64,000 bases of DNA from Reinekea blandensis MED297 (GCF_000153185.1 NZ_CH724155.1:103218-167217); one strand, 5' to 3'; positions 39,681 to 53,078 are shown, counted from the stretch's first letter. Notes: generated from the letters alone by a model not told the origin. Translations and numbers: made by a program.

Positions 39681-41111
39681 ATGTCTGAAGAGCTGAATGG
39701 GCTCAATCGCGGCACCACCAGCCTGACCCTGATGTTGATGGGGTTCGATCATGCACTGGATAAAAAGCTAGTCCAGCTAAAAGCTGCCTTGCGGGAGCAG
39801 CCGTTTCATCTGGATACCTTCCAGGATGCGATGACGCAGGTGGAAACGGTCTATGACGAACTGGAAGGACAGACACAACACAGTATCGATACCTTTCGGG
39901 CCCTGTTTCAACAACTGCTCGATGAACAGGGGCAGACTATTCTTTCTCCGTTGAACAAGGAAACCCCTCTGCTGACGGATCTGCTCAGTATTGCCGAACC
40001 TCTGGCGCGGCACTTTCGAACCCTAAGCCGGTTCGATCCTGCTGAGCCCGGTTCACCAGATCTGGAAGACGTACGAAAGCGATTAACCGTTCGTTTTAAA
40101 GCATTGATTGAAACGCTGATGTTGATGGGCGACACCAGCGGAACCTTAACGCAACTGACCAGTCGCCTTGATGAAAACCCAAACTGGTCGATGCTCGATG
40201 AACTGGCTCAAAAAACCATTCACTTGCTGAACGACCGTCTGCAGGAAGAAAAGCAACAATTCGAAGGGTATTTGTCTGAACTGAATGCCAAACTGACGCG
40301 CATTCAGCAGATTGTTGAAGCCGACTCCACCACCCTCGCTGAGTTGAAGGAGCTGCACGCCAGCTTTAACGACAGCATTAACGCTCAAATGCATGAAGCA
40401 AGGGAAAAGATTGATCGGCACTATCAGGTTGAAACACTGAAAAGCGAGTTGCTAACGTCGCTCGATAGCATAGCCAGTCGCCTGGAAGCCTATCAATCCA
40501 GTTATGAGTCAAAACTGCAGACCCTGCAAAAGAGCAAAGCAGAAATGACGGCTCACGTCATCGACCTGGAAAAAGAGAATCGCAATCTGCTAACCGAGCT
40601 GCACAAAGAACGACAACTGAGCATGTTGGATCCGTTAACCGGGCTGCCAAACCGACAGGGGTTCGACCGACGCCTGAGCGCCGAATTGGCCAGAGCGGAA
40701 CGCTATGATCAGGCACTCAGCATTGCCATCATCGACATTGATTTCTTTAAACGCATTAACGACGAGTTCGGGCATCTGGTGGGTGACAAGGTGTTGAAAA
40801 TGATGGCCAAGGAAATGAAGCGGGTCTGCCGAGAGTCGGACTTTCTGTCCCGGTTTGGTGGCGAAGAGTTTGTCTTGTTGCTGCCGCAGACAACGCTCGA
40901 AGAAGGACTAACCGCCGTTGATAAGCTTCGCCGTCATGTTGAAACCCGTCCGTTCCACTATCAGAACACACCCGTCAACCTGACGGTATCAGCCGGGGTC
41001 GCACAGAGACAGGTTAATGAGACGTTGGAATCCTGGCTCGACCGGGCTGACGCCGCCCTGTACGTCAGTAAGCGAGAAGGCCGAAACCGGGTCACCAAAG
41101 CTAATCAGTGA
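39681..41111 (+). CDS. GGDEF-domain diguanylate cyclase with long coiled-coil N-terminus
   Basis: 476 residues. The first 310 are largely helical coiled coil with no recognisable named sensor, followed by a GGDEF domain with FGGEEF at 393-397. An RESD I-site precedes the active loop by five residues, so feedback inhibition should work. No membrane segment. The start ATG lies near a weak purine-rich site. Next to a hybrid histidine kinase on the opposite strand, possibly a functional pair in surface or biofilm signalling, but no direct evidence. Confidence 0.88.
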   Translation: MSEELNGLNRGTTSLTLMLMGFDHALDKKLVQLKAALREQPFHLDTFQDAMTQVETVYDELEGQTQHSIDTFRALFQQLLDEQGQTILSPLNKETPLLTDLLSIAEPLARHFRTLSRFDPAEPGSPDLEDVRKRLTVRFKALIETLMLMGDTSGTLTQLTSRLDENPNWSMLDELAQKTIHLLNDRLQEEKQQFEGYLSELNAKLTRIQQIVEADSTTLAELKELHASFNDSINAQMHEAREKIDRHYQVETLKSELLTSLDSIASRLEAYQSSYESKLQTLQKSKAEMTAHVIDLEKENRNLLTELHKERQLSMLDPLTGLPNRQGFDRRLSAELARAERYDQALSIAIIDIDFFKRINDEFGHLVGDKVLKMMAKEMKRVCRESDFLSRFGGEEFVLLLPQTTLEEGLTAVDKLRRHVETRPFHYQNTPVNLTVSAGVAQRQVNETLESWLDRADAALYVSKREGRNRVTKANQ

Positions 41112-41131
41112 GTACTTACTATCATATAAAA

Positions 41132-43489
41132 TCACACAAACAGGTGATTCATGGTGCGAATCAGCTGTTGAGTGTTGATCGGTTTGGTTAAAAAGTCGTT
41201 CATTCCGCATTTCAGGCACCGTCGGCGAACGTCATCCAAAGCATGGGCGGTTAACGCCACAATCGGAATCTGAGGTAAGGCATTCGCTTTCTCATATTGG
41301 CGAATCAGCTTTGTCGCCTCATAGCCATCCATTTTCGGCATTTCGCAATCCATGAGTATGAGATCGTAACTGGCTTCCGGATTCATTCGCTCAGAGACGG
41401 ATTGACCGCCCTCAGGGACAACCGTCACCGAATGCCCCAGTTTTACCAACAAACCCTCAATAACCTTTTGATTGACCACATTGTCCTCGGCCACCAGGAT
41501 GGACAACGATCGGGACAACGCCGTTTCAACGTTCGCGGTCGGCGGTGCGCTCAGTGTCCGGGTCTTCAGTGGCAACTGTACGGTAAACTCAGACCCTTGA
41601 TTCTGCTGACTCTGCACGGTGATGGTTCCGCCGAGTAGATCCACCAACTGCTGACTGATCGCCAAACCAAGCCCGGTGCCGCCATAGACACGACGCTTAC
41701 CAACATCCACTTGCTGATAGGCATCAAACAGATGCGCGATTTCGTGACTGGCGATGCCAATACCGGTATCTCTGACCTGAATCGACAAATACGGATGGCC
41801 GTTGCGCCGGGTTGAGGATAATGACACCACCACCTGACCCTGATCGGTAAACTTAATCGCATTAGAAATCAGGTTCGTTGCGATCTGCCGAATACGCTGA
41901 GCATCACTGAGAATCCATTCAGGCACATTCGGATCAATCGTCAGTTTAAAGTTCAATGATTTCTGATTGGCCTGAGCCCGGAACAGTTCAACCTGATGTC
42001 GGAAAAGGTCCTGTATATGAATCTGTTCTTCAACGACGGTCATCTTTCCGGCTTCAATCCGCGAGTAATCCAGAACGTCGTTCACCAGGTTCAACAAGGA
42101 TTTCCCGGAAGACTGGATGGTTTCGATGTATTTTTTCTGCTCTTCATCCAGTTGTGTTTGATCGAGCAGGTCCACCGTTCCAAGCACTCCGTTCAATGGC
42201 GTACGAATTTCGTGACTGATCTGCGCTAAAAAGTAACTCTGTGCTTCGGCCTTGAGCTGTTGTTTTTGTCGTTCTTCCCGTAAGACTCGAATCCGATGCG
42301 CCAAAGCGAAACTCAACAACATAGCTTCGGCAAAAGCAGCCGCTTTGGACACCATCAGCGGTGGAACAGGCAACAGGTTGGTACCGGTCAATACCAGTAC
42401 CAGGTATAGATTACCGACAGCAAAAACCACCCACGCCAGAGTGAAATACCGCGCGGTCACCAGTCCCTTAAAGGCCGCATAAACACCAATCAACACCGCC
42501 ATAAGCAACAAGGTGCCCATCAACGGAACCGTCCAGCTGTCGATGGGCAGGCCGGGGTAGTACAGCGCCAACGCGATAACCGCCAGCATGATTCCGATCA
42601 TGACCTGAATAATCCGGTTCAGCAGGGGCAGTTCAGACTTCAGATTGAGAAAATACGTAATAAACAGCAGCCCGAAAATGAGCGAACCCGCCGACAACAA
42701 AGTATCCGGAATGGGCGAGTAGGCCATACTTTCCGGCCAGACATGTTGAAAAATATAGCCATCCAATGACAGATGCAGACAGGCAAAGGTGGTGATGAAA
42801 AGTACGTAATAGAGGTAACTGACATCACGGACCGTGGCGAACAAAAACAGGTTGTATAACGCCATCGCCAGGATAACGCCGTAAAACATCCAGTTCACAA
42901 CGTCCGCTTTCTGCAGTGGTGCCCAGAAGTCATTGGCTGGGTAAAGCTGCACAGGTACGTAAAACGAACCTTCTGTTTCTATTCGAATGAGAAAACTGGT
43001 GGGCTCTGAAGGTTGGTTATAGATTTCCAGCGGTACGATGAAGTAGCGATGATCCTCTTCACGATTGCTGAAGGCTCGACGGGTACCGGAACGGTAAACC
43101 AACCGGGGACCGGTATCGGGAAAGACCTGATAAAGATCGATGTAATCGAGCATCGCGGTTGAGACAATCATGTCCCACTGTTTATAGATAGACGCCGATG
43201 CATCAATGTTCAGCCGTAACCAATACGGGCTGTTAACGTATCCGAGATTCAAAGTCGGTTCATCGACCGAAGACCATCGATTCGCCCATTCCGGCAGAAC
43301 AATCTCAAAAGGTGAGTACTCACTATTAGGATCCGGCAGGATTTCCAGGTACTCACCCACATCCGAAAAAGGATCATTGTCGAGCACAATCACCTTCGGA
43401 GCGACATTTTCCAGTGCACTCACTTCGGTCATCATGGTCAACAGTATGATTGAACAGGGCCACAGCCACTCAGTTAAAAAACGCCTCAA
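41132..43489 (-). CDS. Hybrid sensor histidine kinase with 7TMR-DISM sensor
   Basis: 785 residues. A signal peptide leads a periplasmic 7TMR-DISMED2-type sensor (about 30-170), then seven transmembrane helices (about 180-385), a HisKA domain with phospho-acceptor His426 in QISHEIRTPLNG, an HATPase domain (N box LISNAIKFT, G boxes DTGIGI and GGTGLGL) and a C-terminal receiver whose Asp714 is in ILMDCEMPKMDG. A carbohydrate or small-molecule ligand for the DISMED2 module is known for relatives. No separate response regulator is adjacent, so the output partner is unknown. Confidence 0.93.
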   Translation of the reverse strand: MRRFLTEWLWPCSIILLTMMTEVSALENVAPKVIVLDNDPFSDVGEYLEILPDPNSEYSPFEIVLPEWANRWSSVDEPTLNLGYVNSPYWLRLNIDASASIYKQWDMIVSTAMLDYIDLYQVFPDTGPRLVYRSGTRRAFSNREEDHRYFIVPLEIYNQPSEPTSFLIRIETEGSFYVPVQLYPANDFWAPLQKADVVNWMFYGVILAMALYNLFLFATVRDVSYLYYVLFITTFACLHLSLDGYIFQHVWPESMAYSPIPDTLLSAGSLIFGLLFITYFLNLKSELPLLNRIIQVMIGIMLAVIALALYYPGLPIDSWTVPLMGTLLLMAVLIGVYAAFKGLVTARYFTLAWVVFAVGNLYLVLVLTGTNLLPVPPLMVSKAAAFAEAMLLSFALAHRIRVLREERQKQQLKAEAQSYFLAQISHEIRTPLNGVLGTVDLLDQTQLDEEQKKYIETIQSSGKSLLNLVNDVLDYSRIEAGKMTVVEEQIHIQDLFRHQVELFRAQANQKSLNFKLTIDPNVPEWILSDAQRIRQIATNLISNAIKFTDQGQVVVSLSSTRRNGHPYLSIQVRDTGIGIASHEIAHLFDAYQQVDVGKRRVYGGTGLGLAISQQLVDLLGGTITVQSQQNQGSEFTVQLPLKTRTLSAPPTANVETALSRSLSILVAEDNVVNQKVIEGLLVKLGHSVTVVPEGGQSVSERMNPEASYDLILMDCEMPKMDGYEATKLIRQYEKANALPQIPIVALTAHALDDVRRRCLKCGMNDFLTKPINTQQLIRTMNHLFV

Positions 43490-43587
43490 TCCCTGATTCC
43501 TTGTTTCTTATATCCGAAACGCTGCTTGCACAGCGGCCTTACAACGATGCCGTCAATGATGTTTCAGGTGTTCACCTGGCAATCGAG

Positions 43588-44118
43588 TCAGCCACCGATT
43601 GTATCATCAGATCCGGAGAAACGGTGATCTGCTGAAAACTCCAGCAACATCCAGCGATCACAACCATGATGGCCGGTATCAACAAGCGGCGATGGTAATG
43701 ACATAAAACCGGCTTGACGGTACAGCGCCTGTGCGCGATCCATTCGCACCAATGTTTCCAGATAGCACCACCGATAGTGGTGTTCAGCATAGGCCAGCGC
43801 TTTCGTTAACAGCGCTCGTCCCACACCCTGTCCCCGAGCCTTTGGATGAAGATACATTTTTCGTAACTCAGAAACCCCGTTTATTGCCGGCTCCAATGGC
43901 GCAATACCAACACCACCCACAACCTCACCAGAATCATCGACTGCAACCCAGTAAGCGTGGCTGGGTCGATCATAAGCCCGATACAGATCAGCCATTTCCG
44001 GGTCAGATGACGCAAAACCCGGGCGGTCGGCATCGAACTCACCGAGCACGGTTCGGATCAGGGCCGCCATCGCCTCATTGTCGTCAGCGCTCAGGGACCG
44101 AATACGGTAAGAAGACAT
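43588..44118 (-). CDS. GNAT-family N-acetyltransferase
   Basis: 176 residues from the ATG at 44118, with a GTGGA-type site; the frame opens 18 codons earlier without one. The acetyl-CoA loop is RGQGVGRALL (Q/RxxGxG/A) and the preceding strand is ELRKMYLHP. Substrate unknown. Ends convergent towards the hybrid kinase, with a gap of about 98 bases in between. Confidence 0.82.
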   Translation of the reverse strand: MSSYRIRSLSADDNEAMAALIRTVLGEFDADRPGFASSDPEMADLYRAYDRPSHAYWVAVDDSGEVVGGVGIAPLEPAINGVSELRKMYLHPKARGQGVGRALLTKALAYAEHHYRWCYLETLVRMDRAQALYRQAGFMSLPSPLVDTGHHGCDRWMLLEFSADHRFSGSDDTIGG

Positions 44119-44299
44119 GGAATCCACTGGTAACTCTTTAAAAATGGAGGGCTTAAAGTTAACAGCCATCAAAGGCCAATACCAGATCCATCCTAATGCC
44201 GAAATGGAAGGGAAAAGCTTGAGTACCGTTGAGAACCGGTTAAAGTAAAAACCATTCTAAACCCAGTAACTGGCTGAAACATTGCCAAGAGACCCTGAG

Positions 44300-44788
44300 A
44301 TGCCTATCCAGATTGGTGAAACTGTCCCTTCCATCACTGTTCACGAATGGCGTGAGAATCAACCACAACCCCTTTCTACTGACAGCCTGTTTGCAAATCG
44401 TCGAGTCGTTCTGTTCGCTCTACCCGGTGCCTTTACGCCAACGTGCAGTGCTGCTCATTTACCCGGGTTCGTTGTCGCTGCCGATCAGATCAAGCAGCAG
44501 GGCATCGATGATATTCTCTGCTTAAGCGTCAATGATGCATGGGTCATGCACGCGTGGGGGGAGCAGCAAAATGCGGAAGCCATTCGCATGATTGCCGATG
44601 GCAGCGCCGACCTCAGTGAAGCCATGGACCTGGCGGTCGACTTAACCGAAAGAGGCATGGGTGTCCGATCTCAGCGTTACGCGATGGTCATCAATGACGG
44701 CATCGTTGAATGGTTCGGGCTGGATCAACCCGGCTCTTTTGAGCAATCCAGTGCAGAAGCCGTGTTAACTTATCTGGGCAAGGCATGA
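44300..44788 (+). CDS. Peroxiredoxin of the Prx5 type
   Basis: Reduces hydrogen peroxide and organic peroxides. 162 residues from ATG 44300; an in-frame TTG at 44282 is less likely. The peroxidatic site is PGAFTPTCSAAHLPGF with Cys49, and the typical VNDAWVMHAW and VVDLTERGMGVRSQRYAMVINDG order (quoted as RSQRYAMVINDG) is present. No glutaredoxin domain. First of three coupled genes; overlaps the next by four bases. Confidence 0.93.
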   Translation: MPIQIGETVPSITVHEWRENQPQPLSTDSLFANRRVVLFALPGAFTPTCSAAHLPGFVVAADQIKQQGIDDILCLSVNDAWVMHAWGEQQNAEAIRMIADGSADLSEAMDLAVDLTERGMGVRSQRYAMVINDGIVEWFGLDQPGSFEQSSAEAVLTYLGKA

Positions 44789-45117
44789 CCGATCGTACGG
44801 TTTTTTACCAGACTTTGGCCGGAATCCCCCAGGGCTATTACACCAGCTATGGTCGACTGGCAGATTTATGTGGTGTGCATGTGCGGCAAGTTCAGGCTTG
44901 GTTGAGAACCCTTCCGCGCGATACCGAACTGCCCTGGTTTCGGATCATTAACAGTCAGCGAAAAATAACTGAACATCCCGGAGCCCCCCGCCAATATCAG
45001 CGCTTAGCGGAAGAAGGATTGATTCCAGATGACCGCGGACGCTTTCCCCTGGATCGATACTGGCCGACATCTGCGCCGGCTGGTCAGAACATTAAGGAAA
45101 CCCAAGTTCGCTCATGA
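44785..45117 (+). CDS. Alkyltransferase-like protein (Atl)
   Basis: 110 residues with the MGMT DNA-binding fold, but Trp51 replaces the catalytic Cys of PCHR (here PWFRII). Such Atl proteins bind O6-alkylguanine without repairing it and recruit nucleotide-excision repair; E. coli YbaZ has the same Trp. Translated from an ATGA overlap between a peroxiredoxin and a GNAT gene, a stress-flavoured operon. Confidence 0.9.
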   Translation: MTDRTVFYQTLAGIPQGYYTSYGRLADLCGVHVRQVQAWLRTLPRDTELPWFRIINSQRKITEHPGAPRQYQRLAEEGLIPDDRGRFPLDRYWPTSAPAGQNIKETQVRS

Positions 45118-45617
45118 ACATAACCATTCGCCCCGTTAATCAGTCAGATTTAAACGCTCTGGTGACCATACTCAATCACTACATCAGTAAGACAGCCGTT
45201 ACCTTCGATACGCAAACCTACACCGCAGAAACACGAATGCCCTGGTTTTCACAGTTTGCCGAGACTGGTCGCCATCAATGCCTGGTCGCTGAAGCAGACA
45301 ATGGACAGATACTAGGCTATGCCAACAGCGGAACTTTGCGCCCAAAAGCGGCTTACGATACATCCGTCGAAGTCAGCGTTTATACCGATCATCAGAACTC
45401 GGTTAAGGGTCTGGGGTCAAAGCTTTACGAAGCCTTGTTTCTTCGGCTGGCAGATGAAGATGTTCACCGCGCACACGCGCTGATTACCCTGCCAAACGAT
45501 GCTTCCGTAGGGTTGCATCGTAAGTTTGGCTTTTACGATGTTGGCACTTTGCATGAAGCAGGACGAAAGTTTGATCTCTACCACTCTGTACTATGGATGG
45601 AGAAAAAGCTGCGATAG
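45114..45617 (+). CDS. GNAT acetyltransferase, phosphinothricin-acetyltransferase-like
   Basis: 167 residues with the N-terminal IRPVNQSDL start, the YANSG and VEVSVYTD strand pattern, and an acetyl-CoA loop in KGLGSKLYEAL. Resembles bar/pat-type and MddA-like enzymes that acetylate methionine sulfoximine-like compounds, but the substrate here is unproven. Third gene of the peroxiredoxin operon, starting in a four-base overlap. Confidence 0.85.
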   Translation: MNITIRPVNQSDLNALVTILNHYISKTAVTFDTQTYTAETRMPWFSQFAETGRHQCLVAEADNGQILGYANSGTLRPKAAYDTSVEVSVYTDHQNSVKGLGSKLYEALFLRLADEDVHRAHALITLPNDASVGLHRKFGFYDVGTLHEAGRKFDLYHSVLWMEKKLR

Positions 45618-45656
45618 CGTTCTTTTTGTTATTGATGCTCCCCCTAGCCTTCTCAA

Positions 45657-45672
45657 TGTTCCACGTGGAACA
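45657..45672. other. parS site 1 (ParB-binding palindrome)
   Basis: A perfect 16-base palindrome TGTTCCACGTGGAACA, identical to the Pseudomonas-type chromosomal parS and one base pair type away from the Bacillus consensus. It lies in the gap between the GNAT and gyrB genes, near oriC. ParB and condensin would load here for chromosome segregation. A second identical copy is inside recF. Confidence 0.92.
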
Positions 45673-45685
45673 TCTTTCAATACAA

Positions 45686-45713
45686 AAAAGCCCGGATCAA
45701 CCGGGCTTTTAAA
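45686..45713. terminator. Bidirectional terminator between GNAT gene and gyrB
   Basis: AAAAGCCCGG (45686-45695) and CCGGGCTTTT (45701-45710), loop ATCAA. A and T runs flank both sides, so it can end transcripts from both converging genes. Confidence 0.9.
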
Positions 45714-45732
45714 TTATGGAGCGTGAACGAGG

Positions 45733-49241
<3,509 letters not shown>

Positions 49242-49255
49242 GCCAGCAGCGTCAA

Positions 49256-50365
49256 TTACAGTCGCATTGGCATGACAACATACATGGACGAGTCATCATC
49301 GAAGTCGGTCAACAGCGCCGATGAGTTTGCATCGGCCAACACAAATCGAACCTGCTCACCACGAATAACATTCATCACATCCAACAGGTAACTGACGTTA
49401 AAGCCAACTTCCAGTTCCGGACCGCTGTAATCAACTTCAACCGCAACTTCAGCCTCTTCCTGCTCTGGGTTATTGGCTTTAACGACCAGTGAACCTTCAC
49501 TGAGTGACATCCGAACGCCGCGGTACTTTTCATTCGCCAGAATGGCTGCTCGGCTGAAAATGGCCTTCATCACCTGGCGGTCACCGACCACTTCTTTATC
49601 GCCACCACGCGGAATGACCCGTTCATAATCCGGGAACTTACCGTCGACCAACTTGGTAGTGAAAGTGAACTCATCGGTTGTCGTACGCAAATGCGTTGAC
49701 CCGATATAGAGTTGCACGGGCTGATCGTCATCGCTCAGCAATCGATTCAGTTCGAGAATACCCTTGCGCGGTACAATAACCTGCTTACGTTCCGGTACAT
49801 TCAAACCGTCAACATGACGGGAACTCATGGCCAAACGGTGACCGTCGGTCGAGACCGTACGCACCAGCGATTGATTCAGTTCCACAGACATACCATTCAG
49901 ATAGTACCGAACGTCCTGCTGTGCCATGGCAAAGGCGGTCGCATCGATCAGCTGGGACAGCAGATTCTGAGGCAGGCGATATTCCTGAGCGTTCTCATCC
50001 TGCTCGATATTCGGAAACTCAGTGGCCGGTAAGGATGACAGCGTAAACTTGGACCGACCACTGGCCACCTGCACCCGATCTTCAGTCTGCTGTAAACTGA
50101 TGATGGCGTCTTCAGGCAATGATCGAACAATATCGAGGAACTTTTTGGCGGGTACGGTAATCGCACCATCACTGGCAGGCTCACTGAGCTCGACACGCCC
50201 GATCAGCTCGACCTCCAGATCCGTACCGGTCAGCGCTAACTGATTACCCTCGACCTCCAATAACACATTTGACAGAACCGGCAGCGTTTGTCGTTTTTCC
50301 ACGACCCCGCTCACCAGTTGCAGGGGTTTCAGCAGCTGTTCACGTGCTAGAGAAAATTGAATCAT
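49256..50365 (-). CDS. dnaN: DNA polymerase III beta sliding clamp
   Basis: Dimeric ring that holds DNA polymerase III on DNA. 369 residues with three repeated clamp domains; the final segment SSMYVVMPMRL is the usual DnaN end. Lies 21 bases after dnaA and 14 before recF. No internal stop or unusual part. Assignment is secure. Confidence 0.98.
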   Translation of the reverse strand: MIQFSLAREQLLKPLQLVSGVVEKRQTLPVLSNVLLEVEGNQLALTGTDLEVELIGRVELSEPASDGAITVPAKKFLDIVRSLPEDAIISLQQTEDRVQVASGRSKFTLSSLPATEFPNIEQDENAQEYRLPQNLLSQLIDATAFAMAQQDVRYYLNGMSVELNQSLVRTVSTDGHRLAMSSRHVDGLNVPERKQVIVPRKGILELNRLLSDDDQPVQLYIGSTHLRTTTDEFTFTTKLVDGKFPDYERVIPRGGDKEVVGDRQVMKAIFSRAAILANEKYRGVRMSLSEGSLVVKANNPEQEEAEVAVEVDYSGPELEVGFNVSYLLDVMNVIRGEQVRFVLADANSSALLTDFDDDSSMYVVMPMRL

Positions 50366-50386
50366 GAGGCCTTATCCGTTGTCTCG

Positions 50387-51874
50387 TCAGGTGGTCAATG
50401 TTCGCAGTAGATTACTGTAATCTTCGCGTATATCTTGGTTGGTTTCACGTAATTCTTTCACTTTTCGACAGGCATGCAACACCGTGGTGTGGTCGCGTCC
50501 ACCAAAGGCGTCACCGATTTCCGGCAAACTGTGTTGAGTCAGTTCTTTAGACAATGCCATGGCCACCTGTCTTGGCCGGGCAATACTGCGAGAGCGCCGT
50601 TTGCTGTGCAGATCAGAAATCTTGATCTTATAGTATTCCGCCACTGTCCGCTGAATATTATCAATGCTGACCTGCTTATCCTGTAACGCGAGCAGATCTT
50701 TCAGCGCTTCTTTCACCAATGCGGTATCAATCGGTGCACCGATAAACTGCGCATTGGCAATGACCCGTTTTAATGCACCTTCCAACTCGCGCACGTTTGA
50801 TCGAATTCGCTGCGCAATAAAAAAAGCGGACTCAGCCGGAAGTTTGACTTTCGCCTGTTCCGCCTTTTTCATCAGAATGGCAACGCGGGTTTCGAGATCA
50901 GGAGGTTCGACCGCCACAGTCAAGCCCCATCCGAATCGGGACTTTAAGCGATCTTCCAGGCCGTCAATTTCTTTGGGGAACCGATCACAGGTCAGAATCA
51001 CCTGCTGATTACCTTCCAGCAAGGCGTTAAAGGTATGAAAAAACTCTTCCTGAGATCGGTCTTTTTTAGCAAAAAACTGAATATCATCAATCAACAGGGC
51101 ATCCAATGATCGGTAGAACCGTTTAAACTCCGCCATTGCGTTCAATTGCAGCGCTTTTACCATATCCGCCACAAAGCGTTCAGAGTGCAGATAAACCACC
51201 TTGGCGGTTGGATTGTTAGCAATAATCTCATTACCAATCGCCTGCATAAGGTGGGTTTTACCCAGGCCCACCCCGCCATAAATAAACAGCGGGTTATAAG
51301 CACCGCCGGCGTTTTCAGCGACTTGCTGACTGGCGGCCAGAGCGAGTTGATTCGACTTACCTTCAACAAACGACTGAAAGGTAAAGGCTTTATTAAGATA
51401 ACTCTGCACTTTATTGCGGCCGCGGCTGGACCCTGTGGTTTTAACCTCAACACCTTCAGAAGGCACAACAACTGAGCGAGCGGTGTCGGTTGATGAACCG
51501 GCAACACCAGTATCCGGCATCGACTCAGAGGTACTCGGGCTTTCCGCTACTGCGGGTGCTTCCACCGACACCACCGGTGCCGATCGACTGGTATCGTTGG
51601 TGTCTGACCGAGTTGAGGTAAAGGATCGCGAAGCACCTTTGCTACGGACTTCGATCGCAACCTGCCCGTCGTACCCATACCCTTCAGCAATGACCTGAAT
51701 ACGTTCCAGATATTTATCCCGAACCCAATTGGCAATAAACCGGTTAGGTGCACATAACAACAGTGCCTCGGCCTGCTCAGACAACCCGAGCGGCTTTAAC
51801 CAGGTATTGAATTGGTGGGAAGGCAACTCACTGCGCAACTGATCAAGGCATTGTTGCCAGACTGTGTCCAACAC
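50387..51874 (-). CDS. dnaA: Chromosomal replication initiator protein DnaA
   Basis: Binds DnaA boxes at oriC and melts the origin. 495 residues from a GTG start. Domain I (about 1-80), a flexible serine/threonine-rich linker (about 85-165), an AAA+ domain with [10 protein letters not shown] and LLIDDIQFF, and a C-terminal helix-turn-helix with the box-reading [14 protein letters not shown]. Reads away from the origin to the left. Confidence 0.98.
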   Translation of the reverse strand: MLDTVWQQCLDQLRSELPSHQFNTWLKPLGLSEQAEALLLCAPNRFIANWVRDKYLERIQVIAEGYGYDGQVAIEVRSKGASRSFTSTRSDTNDTSRSAPVVSVEAPAVAESPSTSESMPDTGVAGSSTDTARSVVVPSEGVEVKTTGSSRGRNKVQSYLNKAFTFQSFVEGKSNQLALAASQQVAENAGGAYNPLFIYGGVGLGKTHLMQAIGNEIIANNPTAKVVYLHSERFVADMVKALQLNAMAEFKRFYRSLDALLIDDIQFFAKKDRSQEEFFHTFNALLEGNQQVILTCDRFPKEIDGLEDRLKSRFGWGLTVAVEPPDLETRVAILMKKAEQAKVKLPAESAFFIAQRIRSNVRELEGALKRVIANAQFIGAPIDTALVKEALKDLLALQDKQVSIDNIQRTVAEYYKIKISDLHSKRRSRSIARPRQVAMALSKELTQHSLPEIGDAFGGRDHTTVLHACRKVKELRETNQDIREDYSNLLRTLTT

Positions 51875-52008
51875 TCAGGACTCCGGAACGTTAAAACGGC
51901 CGGCCATTTTAACTGCTCACCGTTAGGGTCGCTACCCTGACATACATATTTTACTCACAACCTTTTGAATTACCTGAGTGCTCTGGCTCGGTTCGACCAG
52001 AATGGCGA

Positions 52009-52032
52009 AAAACCCCTCTACCAAGGGGTTTT
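52009..52032. terminator. Hairpin with A/T flanks in the oriC leader of dnaA
   Basis: AAAACCCCT (52009-52017) pairs with AGGGGTTTT (52024-52032), loop CTACCA. A run of A on one side and T on the other makes it an apparent bidirectional terminator. It lies between the dnaA start and the DnaA boxes and might insulate the origin from dnaA or rpmH transcription. Confidence 0.6.
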
Positions 52033-52423
52033 ACGGCCAAAACTACGCCATTAACCTAACCTTAAACAAGGTGTGTATAACCAGAGTTATAACTCTGTGC
52101 ACAAGACTGTTTATGAAATTGTGCACCATTTATTGTGCATAACTAGATGAGTTGTCCACGCTTCGTACTCAGGCTATCCGCCCTTTGTTCTGAGGTTTTA
52201 CCAGACATAATATTTATTTAAGTAATTGTTTTTTAAGGAAATTTTAGATTTACACACAGAAAACAGCCTGCTCTATATATAAAAACAAAGAACAAGAAAA
52301 ACATATAAACCAATATACTTTATATTCTTAATAATCCGTTCTTCGACTCAAACGATTTGAACAGGCCTGTAAGATCGATCTTCGATAAGGTTTAAAAATC
52401 CAGGTTTGATTAAAAAAACAGCA

Positions 52424-52452
52424 TTGATTTGGTGCGGTAAAGTCTTTAGAAT
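52424..52452 (+). promoter_or_regulatory. Likely rpmH promoter
   Basis: TTGATT at 52424-52429 and TAGAAT at 52447-52452 are separated by 17 bases, a good sigma-70 arrangement, 105 bases before the rpmH start. It would drive rpmH-rnpA and perhaps yidC. Seen by eye only. Confidence 0.6.
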
Positions 52453-52557
52453 CCGCCGTCCAAATTTGAAGTGATCAGATTTTAGGGTTCTAGCATCTGG
52501 TTACATAAAACCCTTACGTTGCTGTTTCAACTCAGTAACCTGAAAGAGATCGGTATC

Positions 52558-52692
52558 ATGAAACGTACATTTCAACCTAGTAATCTTAAGCGCAAGCGTT
52601 CACACGGTTTCCGTTCACGCATGGCTACGAAAAACGGCCGTAAAGTTCTGGCTCGTCGTCGTGCCCGCGGTCGCGCTTCTCTGAGTGCCTGA
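52558..52692 (+). CDS. rpmH: 50S ribosomal protein L34
   Basis: A 44-residue basic protein beginning [18 protein letters not shown], which is the L34 signature. A component of the large ribosomal subunit. Too short for standard length cutoffs. Fourteen bases later rnpA begins, the universal rpmH-rnpA pair beside oriC. A GAAAGAGA-type site precedes the ATG. Confidence 0.97.
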   Translation: MKRTFQPSNLKRKRSHGFRSRMATKNGRKVLARRRARGRASLSA

Positions 52693-52706
52693 TCACTGAA
52701 CCAAAC

Positions 52707-53078
52707 ATGTCAGTGATGCAAAAACCGTTTGGCTTTCGACGCGACTTGAGACTCTTGTCTCCCGCGCAGTTCCGAACGGTTTTTGACCAGGTCGACGTCA
52801 AAGCGCCTGCCGAGCACTGTCTGCTGCTTGCCCGCCATAACTCTGAAAATCGCCCTCGTCTCGGGTTTATCCTTTCTAAGAAAAACGTTCGTCTCGCGGT
52901 TCAACGAAATCGTATCAAACGTTATGCCCGCGAATATCTGCGCCTCCATCAACAGGAATTACCGCCTCTGGATATCATTTTCATGGGACGGAAAGGACTG
53001 GGGTCTTTAAGCGATGCAGAACTGCACCGGCTGGTCCGCAAACAGTTTGAAAAACTCAGTCGTCGCGCCAGGTCATGA
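52707..53078 (+). CDS. rnpA: Ribonuclease P protein component
   Basis: Basic protein cofactor of the RNA enzyme that matures tRNA 5' ends. 123 residues with the RNR motif in QRNRIKRYARE and a typical PRLGFILSKKNVRLAV strand. Two close starts (ATG 52707, or residue 4) are possible. In most gammaproteobacteria yidD follows; here it does not. Confidence 0.97.
   Translation: MSVMQKPFGFRRDLRLLSPAQFRTVFDQVDVKAPAEHCLLLARHNSENRPRLGFILSKKNVRLAVQRNRIKRYAREYLRLHQQELPPLDIIFMGRKGLGSLSDAELHRLVRKQFEKLSRRARS

Larger units (their letters stand above)
51875..52557. other. Origin of replication (oriC) between dnaA and rpmH
   Basis: The 683-base gap holds no gene. DnaA boxes of the TTATNCACA type occur on the minus strand at 52072-52080 (TGTGTATAA) and 52134-52142 (TGTGCATAA). 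One-mismatch forms are at 52096-52104 and 52250-52258, and a weaker one is at 52152-52160. The stretch 52201-52330 is very AT-rich and would be the unwinding element. A 12-base palindrome AAGATCGATCTT at 52371-52382 carries two GATC sites. Replication genes diverge on both sides, which is the usual oriC position. Confidence 0.88.
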
